From Eubacterium sp. (GTDB taxonomy: Bacteria; Bacillota; Clostridia; Oscillospirales; Acutalibacteraceae): DNA of 64,000 nt. The translations under genes were made by a program, and so were the position numbers. This document shows positions 7,668 to 15,588 of the stretch, in pieces (the first letter of the stretch is position 1; each line of letters begins with the position of its first letter). The notes beneath the pieces were generated by a model. That model saw only the letters and a list, made by a program, of their open reading frames with translations. It was not told the origin of the DNA and ran no database searches. The DNA is taken from assembly GCA_015655975.1 (NCBI GenBank), contig DVEP01000018.1:1-64000 (forward strand). The letters are read 5' to 3'.

Positions 7668-8946
7668 ATGATATAAATTTATTTATATTATTTTCAAATA
7701 TATCAAAAAAGTTTTCGACAATTCTTTTATCTTCTTCATTACCTCTGACACACATAGAAAATGTCAATTCTTTTCTCATTGATGTTACAGACAGGAGGAC
7801 ATACGGCTTGTATTTAACAGCGCCGCTCATAAAACCGTCTGTCGGCTCGTTTCCTGCAAGTGCAAGAGCTTTTTCGTCTAAAATACCTATATTACTCATA
7901 GCAAGAAGCGGATTTGAATAGCCGATTTTAATAATTTCCTCAGAAGCAGCGTGAGGCAATATCTTGTAGCCCAAAGAGAGCAACGGCAAACCGTGAAGAC
8001 CGATAAAACGGTCTTTTTTAAACTGATTGACGCTGTTGACGGTATATGTCAATGTTTCAAAAACATCTTTTCCGCACCTCGGAACTCTGCACTGCATCCA
8101 CGCCGTATGGTTTGTTACACCCAAATCTTGACTGTCTTTAATATGGCGTCGCAAGTCGATAGCGCAGGAAATTGAAACGGAATCATTTTTATTAAAATCT
8201 GCAAGTTCATAGATACTGTGAAAATATGCCGCAACAAGCATATCGTTTATTGTAGCGCCGTGCTTTTTGCCGACTTCTTTAATCTTGTCGAAAGTATCTG
8301 CCGAAACTTTTCTGCGCGCAATAAAAGAACTGTCTCTGATATTGTCGGGAGTAAGCGGAAATGCGTGTTCATCTTTTGAATTTACATTTCTGTACAAATG
8401 TTTCGCCATTTGTTTTTCAGCAGAAGAAAAATCTTCATACACTGACTCGAAAGAACGAGTACCTGTTTTCAAATTTATCGGACTGATTTTGTTTTCTGTA
8501 TAGTCATTGTAATTTTTGCACAAAGCGTTCAAGAAATATTTAAAATCGCCGCCGTCCATACACATATGGTTTTCTACAATACACAAAACAGATTTTCCGC
8601 TATGATTAAAAACGGCAACTTTCATTTGAATATTTGAATCTGTCGGAATATATTGAATTAAAAAATTGTTAATTTCTTCGTCAAGTTCGTCATCACTTAC
8701 ACTTTTAACAATAAGAACTTCGTCTATATGATAGTCTTTAACAGTCCAATACGGGTGCAAATGATTGTCTGTAAAAGAAGAATGAAGTACAGGAGCCTTT
8801 TCAAAGAAACAAATGAGTACGGTTTTTAAAATGTCTATATCTATTTCAAAATCGTATCTCAACTCAACATGCACCATTCTGTCGTTGTAGTCACGGAAAA
8901 GATAGTGCATTTTATCCCACAATTCAGCGTTTAATCTTCGTTCCAT
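7666..8946 (-). CDS. Condensation-domain-like acyltransferase family protein
   Basis: A 426-residue protein of the CoA-dependent acyltransferase/condensation superfamily. The active-site pattern HxxxDG is present as His127-Met-Cys-Met-Asp131-Gly132 in VENHMCMDGGD. A C-terminal half with a bridging segment (NDMLVAAYFHSI, DLRRHI) is also typical. It lacks the adenylation and carrier domains of peptide synthetases, so it resembles stand-alone alcohol O-acetyltransferase or PapA-like proteins; the substrate is unknown. Its start overlaps the end of the upstream membrane-protein gene by 16 bases, with AGGAGGTG 8 bases before ATG, so the two are coupled. Confidence 0.7.
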   Translation of the reverse strand: MERRLNAELWDKMHYLFRDYNDRMVHVELRYDFEIDIDILKTVLICFFEKAPVLHSSFTDNHLHPYWTVKDYHIDEVLIVKSVSDDELDEEINNFLIQYIPTDSNIQMKVAVFNHSGKSVLCIVENHMCMDGGDFKYFLNALCKNYNDYTENKISPINLKTGTRSFESVYEDFSSAEKQMAKHLYRNVNSKDEHAFPLTPDNIRDSSFIARRKVSADTFDKIKEVGKKHGATINDMLVAAYFHSIYELADFNKNDSVSISCAIDLRRHIKDSQDLGVTNHTAWMQCRVPRCGKDVFETLTYTVNSVNQFKKDRFIGLHGLPLLSLGYKILPHAASEEIIKIGYSNPLLAMSNIGILDEKALALAGNEPTDGFMSGAVKYKPYVLLSVTSMRKELTFSMCVRGNEEDKRIVENFFDIFENNINKFIS

Positions 8947-9737
8947 TGTTTAGACACCTCCTGTGAAATCTTTGCATTTTTTGCAACTCTGACTGCAACT
9001 ATTACAGCGTCAATAATCAAAGACAACGGTATCATAAGCCAGCCTGGAGACCACGGCACTATTGAAAGTACGCCCAAAATTATATACACCATAGCAGTAG
9101 TTGCAGGAATATATGCCAAATAGCTTAAAATAGCAAGTTTTTGTTTCGTTACCGTGATATAAACAGTGTCGGCAATAAACATAAACGCTATACCGCCTAT
9201 TACAATCAGCCAACTGTGAGGAACTTGTAATATTATTAAAGCGAAAAGAAAAACTGCTACTGCAACAACAATAACTGCGCCTGCCAAAAACAGTCTCGCG
9301 ATAATATGAAAAATTTTACGCATTGAGGTAAATTTTTTGACTACGAGAGAAAGCAAATACGCTACCCAAAGCAGTATGCCGTCCACCATAATCACCCATG
9401 TCTGCTCCCACGCGTGAGTTAAAAAACTAACTGAAAGAAATACAATAAGCAAAACAAAAATAAAAATGATTGAACCGACTGTATTAAAAACAATTTGTTT
9501 TTTCGCCTTATTTGATGATGTTTCTTTCTGATAAAACTTTTTATATTCCAAATCTAAATTCGGATACTCACTGATTATCAAATCGTTTACAACATTTTCG
9601 TCTTTCAGACCCCGTGCCGTAATCTCATTTGCTCTTTGAGTCATTTCATCAAGAATTTTCTTTTTGAACTTATATAAAATTTTATCTCCCTCTTTTTTCG
9701 GAAGAGATTTTTCGATATAAGAAATGAAATTCTCCAT
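8931..9737 (-). CDS. Membrane protein with N-terminal HAAS-like helical domain
   Basis: A 268-residue protein starting at ATG 9737 (AGGTG lies 9 bases upstream; an in-frame GTG at 9749 is less likely). Residues 1-75 form a charged helical region (YIEKSLPKKEGDKILYKFKKKIL) like the HAAS domains found beside PadR regulators. Five to six hydrophobic membrane segments follow from about residue 80. No PadR gene is adjacent. It is coupled to the condensation-fold gene downstream, suggesting that the two work together at the membrane, perhaps in acyl transfer to a lipid. That is inference only. Confidence 0.6.
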   Translation of the reverse strand: MENFISYIEKSLPKKEGDKILYKFKKKILDEMTQRANEITARGLKDENVVNDLIISEYPNLDLEYKKFYQKETSSNKAKKQIVFNTVGSIIFIFVLLIVFLSVSFLTHAWEQTWVIMVDGILLWVAYLLSLVVKKFTSMRKIFHIIARLFLAGAVIVVAVAVFLFALIILQVPHSWLIVIGGIAFMFIADTVYITVTKQKLAILSYLAYIPATTAMVYIILGVLSIVPWSPGWLMIPLSLIIDAVIVAVRVAKNAKISQEVSKQWNED

Positions 9738-9793
9738 ATTCAAATACACCTGCCCTTTAAAGTATGATAATTTTTTAACAAGACTATGTGTCC

Positions 9794-9822
9794 ATTATAC
9801 CACCAAATAATGAACAATTCAA
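9794..9822 (-). promoter_or_regulatory. Sigma-A promoter of the 9737-7666 gene pair
   Basis: Minus strand TTGAAT (9817-9822), 17-base spacer, TATAAT (9794-9799), about 57 bases upstream of the membrane-protein start. Confidence 0.65.
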
Positions 9823-9856
9823 CACAAATAAGTTGATTATTTACTAAAAAAGTAAA

Positions 9857-9886
9857 AAAAATAGAGAGTAACCCTCTCTATTTTTG
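9857..9886 (-). terminator. Intrinsic terminator of the secreted-peptide/ABC cluster
   Basis: Arms AAATAGAGAG and CTCTCTATTT overlap the stop codon of the ATPase gene. On the minus strand a run of T follows, closing the five-gene cluster. Confidence 0.75.
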
Positions 9887-10747
9887 GTTTTTATATTCAA
9901 AATAATACAGATATACATCTTCAAGTGAAATATCATTTTTTACAGGTATATAATTTTGTTTCGGATTGTCCGTTACAATTCTTAGTGAAATTCCGTCTCG
10001 GTTATGTGTAATATTTCCTAAACCTATTTCACTTTGAATTTTAAACAAGTAATCTTTTTCGCCTCTTATTTCAAAAACTTTATCAGAGATTTCATTCATA
10101 AGAAGTTGCGGAGACTTTTTTTCCAAAACTTTTCCTTTGTTCAACAAAACCACTTCATCGGCAATACACTCAATATCCGAAACGATATGCGTAGCTATGA
10201 TGATGATTTTATCACGAGAAAGTTCGGCTAACATATTTCTGAAATTTATTCTTTCTTTTGGGTCAAGTCCCGCAGTGGGCTCATCAAGTATAAGAATTTT
10301 AGGATTATTAAGCAAAGACTGTGCGAACAAAAGTCTTTGTTTCATACCTCCTGAAAATGTTTTGATTTTTAAATCTTTTGAATCGTATAAATTCACTTTT
10401 TCCAACACATTTTCTATAACCTGTTTGTAATTTTTTATATCTTTTAAATTACAAAAATATTTCAAATACATATAGGCGCTGAACTCTTCATACACGCATT
10501 GTTGCTGCGGCATATACCCGATAAGTTCTCTGTAATGTTTTTTGAGTTTCAGTATATCGATACCGTTCAACAGTATCTCGCCGTCTGTTCTTTTGATATT
10601 ATCGGTTAAAAGATTAATGAAAGTACTTTTTCCGGAACCGTTAGGACCCAACAGACCGTAAATGCCGTCTTCAAAAGTTAAAGATATTTTATCAAGCGCT
10701 TTGTTTTTGACATACACTTTAGTAAGATTTTTTATCTCAAGTTTCAT
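9878..10747 (-). CDS. ABC transporter ATP-binding protein of the secreted-peptide cluster
   Basis: A 289-residue ATPase. Walker A is GLLGPNGSGKSTFINLL, the ABC signature is TFSGGMKQRLLFAQ, Walker B is ILILDEPTAGLD and the switch His is in IIIATHIVSD. A C-terminal extension of about 80 residues follows, as in ABC-2/drug and bacteriocin-immunity ATPases. The reading frame extends upstream to 10816, but ATG 10747 (MKLEIKNL) has AGAGGT seven bases before it and begins just after the permease stop, so it is chosen. It presumably powers the 766-residue permease encoded immediately upstream. Confidence 0.88.
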   Translation of the reverse strand: MKLEIKNLTKVYVKNKALDKISLTFEDGIYGLLGPNGSGKSTFINLLTDNIKRTDGEILLNGIDILKLKKHYRELIGYMPQQQCVYEEFSAYMYLKYFCNLKDIKNYKQVIENVLEKVNLYDSKDLKIKTFSGGMKQRLLFAQSLLNNPKILILDEPTAGLDPKERINFRNMLAELSRDKIIIIATHIVSDIECIADEVVLLNKGKVLEKKSPQLLMNEISDKVFEIRGEKDYLFKIQSEIGLGNITHNRDGISLRIVTDNPKQNYIPVKNDISLEDVYLYYFEYKNQK

Positions 10748-10751
10748 ATAT

Positions 10752-13052
10752 TTACCTCTTTTTTGTTTTGCACCAATTTTTAAAACCAAGCGCAATACAA
10801 ACAACTGACGAAACAACAGAAATGATAGGAGTAATTATTAAAAAAGCGATATTACCGTCGTTTTCTATCAAAAGATTATTTATATTTCCCAAATATGCCG
10901 CAGAAAAATACTTAGCTTGCACAATTCCGAACAAATAAAAAACATAAGGCAAAAGAATTATAATTGCAGAAATAATTATTGTTAAAAACCGATTTGAAAA
11001 AGAAGATACTAAGAAAATTAAACACGAAACAGCAAAAACACTTAAAAGTTGAAAAATGTAAACAACTGCAATATACATTCCGATTGAAATGCTAAAATCG
11101 TAAGCACTAAAAAATGTTAAATTCCGAATATCTGCATCTAAATTTGTCAGTCCGTAAAGATGGTGTATTTGAAGAATTCTTGTAAAATATGATACGGTAA
11201 CAAAAATAAAACTAAAAAGAAAAACAACTTTTAACTTATTAAAAAACAGTTTTGTTCTGCCGTTTTTTGTTGAACGAAGCAAATACTCAATATTCTTTTC
11301 AACAGAAAAGGCAGACGATACAAATAGAATTAAGAAACAAAGGACTAAAAACAGTTGTTCTTGATTTTCATTGACAACAGTGTGTCCAAACAAATTTTTA
11401 TAACCGAGTTCGTTGAACAAAACTGTTTTAACGCCTTGTTTTTCAACACTTTCAAGATGTTCTGTCTGACTTACAATCTTATCGTACGCTTTTTCCTTTT
11501 CGGAAAACAACTTTGCTTTCATTAAAGCAGAATTATACTGATTTTCGCTTGCAAGCCCTGCTTTGTAATTGTTTAAAATTTCTGCGAATTCTTCATTAAA
11601 CACATCAATATCATTTTTGATTTTTTCTATTTCTTCATAAGTTTTTTCACTGATTTCGCCGCTGTATTTTGAATAGAACTCATTTAGATACATTTCTTCA
11701 CCCGTTTCGACTAAATTTACCGTGTTAAAGCCAAAAGCAAGGATTAGTACGAAAACAAGCAATAAAAGCAATCCGTTTCCGATATGAAGAAACTTATAAC
11801 TTTCAAAATTTTTTGAATATATTTTACTTTCTGTTTTATTAACAAAAATGCTTATTTTATTTACAAAAACGCCAAAAGTATTCGTCAGTTTGTCAGGCGT
11901 TCTTATGGGGTAAACTTTTTTTGATATTATCATCATTACAACTAAAGAAACGACAGTGAAAAATATTAGCAGTAACAATAAAAATTTATCTAACCTGACA
12001 GGAATTGAAAAAATCGACAATAAATAATACTCTGAATATGATTTAAAATCAATCAAAGAAAATATATTGATAGTTTTGAAAAATGAGAAAGCACTTGTAT
12101 ATTCGACAGTTTTATACAACAAATATTGAACTGCCAAAACAGCGCCGAGAATTCCTGCGGACAACACAGAACTGTTAAGAAGCACCAAAACTATCCAAAA
12201 CACCAAAGAAAACAAAAACGCTGTTCCTGAATTCAAGAAAGTGTAAAAGATTAAAAATTCTGCAAAATTAAAATCAACTACACAATCTTTAAAAAGTACA
12301 GATGATTGAACAGGAGCAAAAATATCCTCAATCTCTCCGTATATATTGCAGGATATGAGCAGTTCTGACCCAAAAACCAAAACGGAAAACAGAACAGAAA
12401 AGAAAAAAATTGCTAAAACCTGCTTTGCGTACAATTTTGCTCTGCCGTTTTTACTTGTATGCTGAAGTATTTTGCAGTTATCATAGTTGTAACCTATCAC
12501 CAACAAAACGCAGCACACTATTATTATAAAAGTTCCGATTTGATAATTTAAAACAGAAGTTATAGGTTTGTCATTAACCAAAGACAAACTCAAATCTAAA
12601 TTTTCAGAATAGTCAAGCGCAGATTTTTCAACTGATTTTGCAGAAAAATCTGACTGAAAAAACTCTGCCGACGGCAAATCGGCTTTGCTTTTTTCAGAAA
12701 TATTTTCTATATATTCTCTATAATTATTTTGATACTCTGACTGCTGATTAAAATAATTATAAAACTCATTTAATGCACTGTCTTTTTTGCTCAATTTAAA
12801 ATTTTCATCTTCTGCGTTTTCAAAAAACAAGATTTCGTAGTAATCAGAGTTTTCTTTCAAAATATCTTTTGCATTTTTTTCTTTCAGCAGATGCAAATTC
12901 TCTTTATAAACGGCAGAATATGTTTCTAAATCCGAATTTGCAGAAACAATATTTTGCTGTTGAGTAAACAAAAAAACTAAACAATTTGTAATTAATAGTA
13001 TCAAAATGATTGAACTGATTTTCTTGTTTTTTAAAATTTTTAAAAATTCCAT
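10752..13052 (-). CDS. Large ABC-2-like permease with two homologous halves
   Basis: A 766-residue integral membrane protein with about 12 hydrophobic segments. Each half starts with one helix (about residues 12-30 and 425-445), followed by a charged extracellular region of 130-150 residues and then a bundle of helices. The pattern TSKNGRAKLY at 199-208 recurs as STKNGRTKLF at 594-603, each after a helix and followed by similar text (ISCNIYGEIE, IHHLYGLTN). This shows an internal duplication. With the adjacent ATPase it should form a complete transporter without needing a permease dimer. Start ATG 13052 follows the lipoprotein stop by 3 bases. Role (peptide export, or removal of a toxic peptide from the membrane) is inferred from neighbours only. 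Confidence 0.7.
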   Translation of the reverse strand: MEFLKILKNKKISSIILILLITNCLVFLFTQQQNIVSANSDLETYSAVYKENLHLLKEKNAKDILKENSDYYEILFFENAEDENFKLSKKDSALNEFYNYFNQQSEYQNNYREYIENISEKSKADLPSAEFFQSDFSAKSVEKSALDYSENLDLSLSLVNDKPITSVLNYQIGTFIIIVCCVLLVIGYNYDNCKILQHTSKNGRAKLYAKQVLAIFFFSVLFSVLVFGSELLISCNIYGEIEDIFAPVQSSVLFKDCVVDFNFAEFLIFYTFLNSGTAFLFSLVFWIVLVLLNSSVLSAGILGAVLAVQYLLYKTVEYTSAFSFFKTINIFSLIDFKSYSEYYLLSIFSIPVRLDKFLLLLLIFFTVVSLVVMMIISKKVYPIRTPDKLTNTFGVFVNKISIFVNKTESKIYSKNFESYKFLHIGNGLLLLLVFVLILAFGFNTVNLVETGEEMYLNEFYSKYSGEISEKTYEEIEKIKNDIDVFNEEFAEILNNYKAGLASENQYNSALMKAKLFSEKEKAYDKIVSQTEHLESVEKQGVKTVLFNELGYKNLFGHTVVNENQEQLFLVLCFLILFVSSAFSVEKNIEYLLRSTKNGRTKLFFNKLKVVFLFSFIFVTVSYFTRILQIHHLYGLTNLDADIRNLTFFSAYDFSISIGMYIAVVYIFQLLSVFAVSCLIFLVSSFSNRFLTIIISAIIILLPYVFYLFGIVQAKYFSAAYLGNINNLLIENDGNIAFLIITPIISVVSSVVCIALGFKNWCKTKKR

Positions 13053-13055
13053 AAC

Positions 13056-14180
13056 TCATTTCAACTCAATTTCTTCCAACTCGTTTAGATTTGAAGTGTC
13101 TGCTATATAGTACGACATTGAGCCGTCGTCTGACGAACTTTCAAAGAACAATGAGCCAAAACCGAAAACGCAAATATCTGTTTCTTTTTTCGGTGTGTAA
13201 ACAGACATTTTATTGCCTTGCTTATCATATACTGCAACAACATTTTTATCAACATCGTTGATATACAGGCAGTTGTCATCAAGAGAAATTCTTCCGTACT
13301 CATCGACGGCAAACAACTGTTTCGTTTCTTTTGATGAAATATCCAATGAACTGATGGTATTATTTGTTTTCCCTGATTGAAAATATACCTTGTTGTCATA
13401 AACTGCAATGGAATACTGCATATTCTCAACCAAAATTTCGCTCTGTTTTGTATGAATATTTACACACACTATTGTGTTTTTTATTTCTTCGGTATGGCTT
13501 TCATCTGCAAAACTTTGAACACTGATAATTATATTGTTTGCATAGGCATTCATACGGGAAATATCCGCACCGTTACCCGTATATTCATATATAATTTCAG
13601 CATCTTTTTTACCCGAACCGAGTAACTTTCTATATACCTTTACAGTATTTTCCCCGAGACCGACAGAATAATCGCTATAGTACACATATCCCCTGTGCAC
13701 AAGATACACAAAGGTAATTTGACCGCTTGAACTGAACAGATAGACAGACTTCTTTCTTTTTAAACTTTCTAAAGAAATTTCATATATATAGTATTTATTC
13801 ACACCGTTTTTTGAATTTTCACTGCCCAGCAAATACAAACAGTTATTATAATATTCTAATTGAGTATAGCGATATTGAAACGGCGAAAGATATGCCGTAC
13901 ATTTATCGTCGTTATGAGTGCAATTCTTTTTATTGCACATTATATTTGATTTTTTAGAGTTTTCATCGTAAAAATGTAAGCAACTGTCTGTTAAGTCGAT
14001 ATAATAGTATCCGTTTTCAGATTTTGCAACAGTTGAATATATTTCTATATAACTTTGATGGTCTTGTTCAAACAAATATTTTTCCGAATTTTCTTCTGTA
14101 TTATATTTTTTATTTTCCGAACAACCTGCAAATGCAAACACAATGCAAAAACACAAAACGACAGACAATAATTTTTTCAT
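13056..14180 (-). CDS. Lipoprotein with propeller-like repeats, secreted-peptide cluster
   Basis: A 374-residue surface lipoprotein. The start at 14180 is chosen because TAGGTGA precedes it and a lipoprotein signal follows, with lipobox AFAGC (Cys20). The mature part contains a cysteine motif CNKKNCTHNDDKCTAY near residue 80. Repeated short strands (NGYYYID, RGYVYYSD, DNKVYFQSG, DNCLYINDV) suggest a beta-propeller of the DUF5050-like kind common in gut Firmicutes. It sits between the secreted-peptide gene and the permease, so it may bind the peptide or act in immunity or sensing. The exact function is not recognised. Confidence 0.7.
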   Translation of the reverse strand: MKKLLSVVLCFCIVFAFAGCSENKKYNTEENSEKYLFEQDHQSYIEIYSTVAKSENGYYYIDLTDSCLHFYDENSKKSNIMCNKKNCTHNDDKCTAYLSPFQYRYTQLEYYNNCLYLLGSENSKNGVNKYYIYEISLESLKRKKSVYLFSSSGQITFVYLVHRGYVYYSDYSVGLGENTVKVYRKLLGSGKKDAEIIYEYTGNGADISRMNAYANNIIISVQSFADESHTEEIKNTIVCVNIHTKQSEILVENMQYSIAVYDNKVYFQSGKTNNTISSLDISSKETKQLFAVDEYGRISLDDNCLYINDVDKNVVAVYDKQGNKMSVYTPKKETDICVFGFGSLFFESSSDDGSMSYYIADTSNLNELEEIELK

Positions 14181-14196
14181 AAAATCACCTACAATT

Positions 14197-14224
14197 GAGC
14201 AAAGGGACAACAGTCCCTTTGCTC
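14197..14224. promoter_or_regulatory. Perfect 12-bp intercistronic hairpin after the secreted-peptide gene
   Basis: GAGCAAAGGGAC (14197-14208) and GTCCCTTTGCTC (14213-14224) form a perfect stem with a 4-base loop between the peptide stop and the lipoprotein Shine-Dalgarno. No T-run follows on the minus strand. It is therefore better read as a 3' mRNA stabiliser or partial terminator that sets more peptide than downstream product. Confidence 0.7.
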
Positions 14225-14231
14225 TTAAAAT

Positions 14232-14636
14232 TTAGAAATTCTTAACTGAATTTGAAGATGTTTCACTGTATCCCGGATATTTAGCACCGTGCGTGCAACA
14301 AACCATTTTAAATTTATAGCCAGAACCACTAGATATATATGCTCTACCCGAAGTTTTTGTATTATAACTTGTAGCATCATCCATAACAGGTTTTACCAAA
14401 TCACCACTACTATTCACTCTTCTTGAAGTCAATATAGCAACTAAATATTCAGCAGTATAATCGGCTGTTGTTCCACCTGTACAAGATGTATTTGTAGGTA
14501 CAAAAAACTTTTTTACAGTATGACCACCACTTTGAAAACTATCTGCATATGCAGGAAACGCACCTATAAAAGATGTCATCAACACAGCACATAAAAACAC
14601 TAATAATCCTCTTTTTAAATTACTTTTTTTAGACAT
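14232..14636 (-). CDS. Small secreted Cys-containing peptide, candidate bacteriocin or signal
   Basis: A 134-residue pre-protein starting at ATG 14636 (AAAGGAGA 8 bases upstream; a start at 14654 lacks one). The N-terminus KKSNLKRGLLVFLCAVLMTSF is a Sec signal peptide with predicted cleavage after AYA (residue 31). The mature part of about 103 residues is rich in Ser, Thr and Gly and has three cysteines, at 52, 113 and 114 (TSCTGG, MVCCTHG). Arrangement with a lipoprotein, large permease and ATPase recalls Sec-secreted lactococcin-972-like bacteriocin loci, but I see no clear sequence match to that family. It could equally be a surface or signalling peptide. Confidence 0.65.
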   Translation of the reverse strand: MSKKSNLKRGLLVFLCAVLMTSFIGAFPAYADSFQSGGHTVKKFFVPTNTSCTGGTTADYTAEYLVAILTSRRVNSSGDLVKPVMDDATSYNTKTSGRAYISSGSGYKFKMVCCTHGAKYPGYSETSSNSVKNF

Positions 14637-14772
14637 AATATTGTCTCCTTTCAAATTTCTATGTAGGGTTTAACAAAATCGAGCACAAGATAAATATCGC
14701 CTCCAAACTTATCATTTTATATAATACTTCTGTGTCATCCAGCAACACAGAAATGTATTCTGAATATATCTG

Positions 14773-15375
14773 CTACGGCAAATTGTAATTTGCTTTAACT
14801 TCTTCTAAAGATATTGAACCATATTCATAAGCAACATCATTTTTTTCATCTTCAAGTTCAAATTGCTGTATTTTCATATCAGGTTTTGTACTTAAAGTAA
14901 TCTCTCCGATTTTTCTTTTAAACTCAAGACATTCTATGCCTACTTCAAAAAGACTTATCACTTCATCTTTAACGATATTCGGCGTATCTAAATTGTAATT
15001 TGTAATTACAAAAAACCTATTGCCCGTTCCCCCTATTTTTGAAAATTGTATTGAAGTATTAGTGTTGCGAGATGACTTCAGCACATATCTGTTTTTGTAA
15101 TATTTGTGTTCGACGACTTCTCTAAAATGTATCATATTTTTATCTTTATCTACCGAGTCAAAAAATAAAATACCTGCTCCGCCGTCATACTTCTCTATTT
15201 TTATTATCTCGATACCGTCGCTGTCTTCGGCAGCAAAATGATTGAATAACGATTTTTCACTATTTATATTTATGAGCGTATTTCCGTAAATAAAATAACC
15301 CGCTGCTGCAATAACAACTAAAGAACACAAAACACAAACAACTATCATCAAATATCTTTTAGCCTTCTTACTCAT
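14773..15375 (-). CDS. Membrane-anchored hypothetical protein, first gene of the secretion cluster
   Basis: A 200-residue protein with one N-terminal membrane helix (YLMIVVCVLCSLVVIAAAGYFIYG) and an extracellular domain of about 165 residues with mixed alpha/beta character and no recognised motif. A GGGAG Shine-Dalgarno precedes ATG 15375. It lies 136 bases upstream of the secreted-peptide gene on the same strand. The gap contains a small hairpin (TTTCTGTGT with ACACAGAA) and no strong terminator, so co-transcription is possible. Function unknown; an accessory or immunity role is a guess. Confidence 0.6.
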   Translation of the reverse strand: MSKKAKRYLMIVVCVLCSLVVIAAAGYFIYGNTLININSEKSLFNHFAAEDSDGIEIIKIEKYDGGAGILFFDSVDKDKNMIHFREVVEHKYYKNRYVLKSSRNTNTSIQFSKIGGTGNRFFVITNYNLDTPNIVKDEVISLFEVGIECLEFKRKIGEITLSTKPDMKIQQFELEDEKNDVAYEYGSISLEEVKANYNLP

Positions 15376-15543
15376 AAGTAAAACTCCCTCAACATTTTTT
15401 AAAATATATTGTATATATTATATATAAATATCTAAAGACATTTTGGATTTTTAGTTACTTATATTAATAAAATAGCATATTTCTACTTATTTGTAAACAA
15501 TTTTTTAAGAAAATAGCAAAATATTTTATGATTGAAAATAGTA

Positions 15544-15576
15544 AAAAGGCATAGTGCAAAAGCACTATGCCTTCAA
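15544..15576 (-). terminator. Intrinsic terminator of adhE
   Basis: AAGGCATAGTGC and GCACTATGCCTT form a perfect 12-bp stem with a 4-base loop, followed by TTTTT on the minus strand, just after the adhE stop. Confidence 0.9.
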
Positions 15577-15588
15577 GCGTTTTAAATA

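Noticed and set aside
14232..14636. Naming the secreted peptide as lactococcin 972
   Set aside because: Size and neighbourhood fit, but the residues do not show a convincing match; kept as an unknown secreted peptide.
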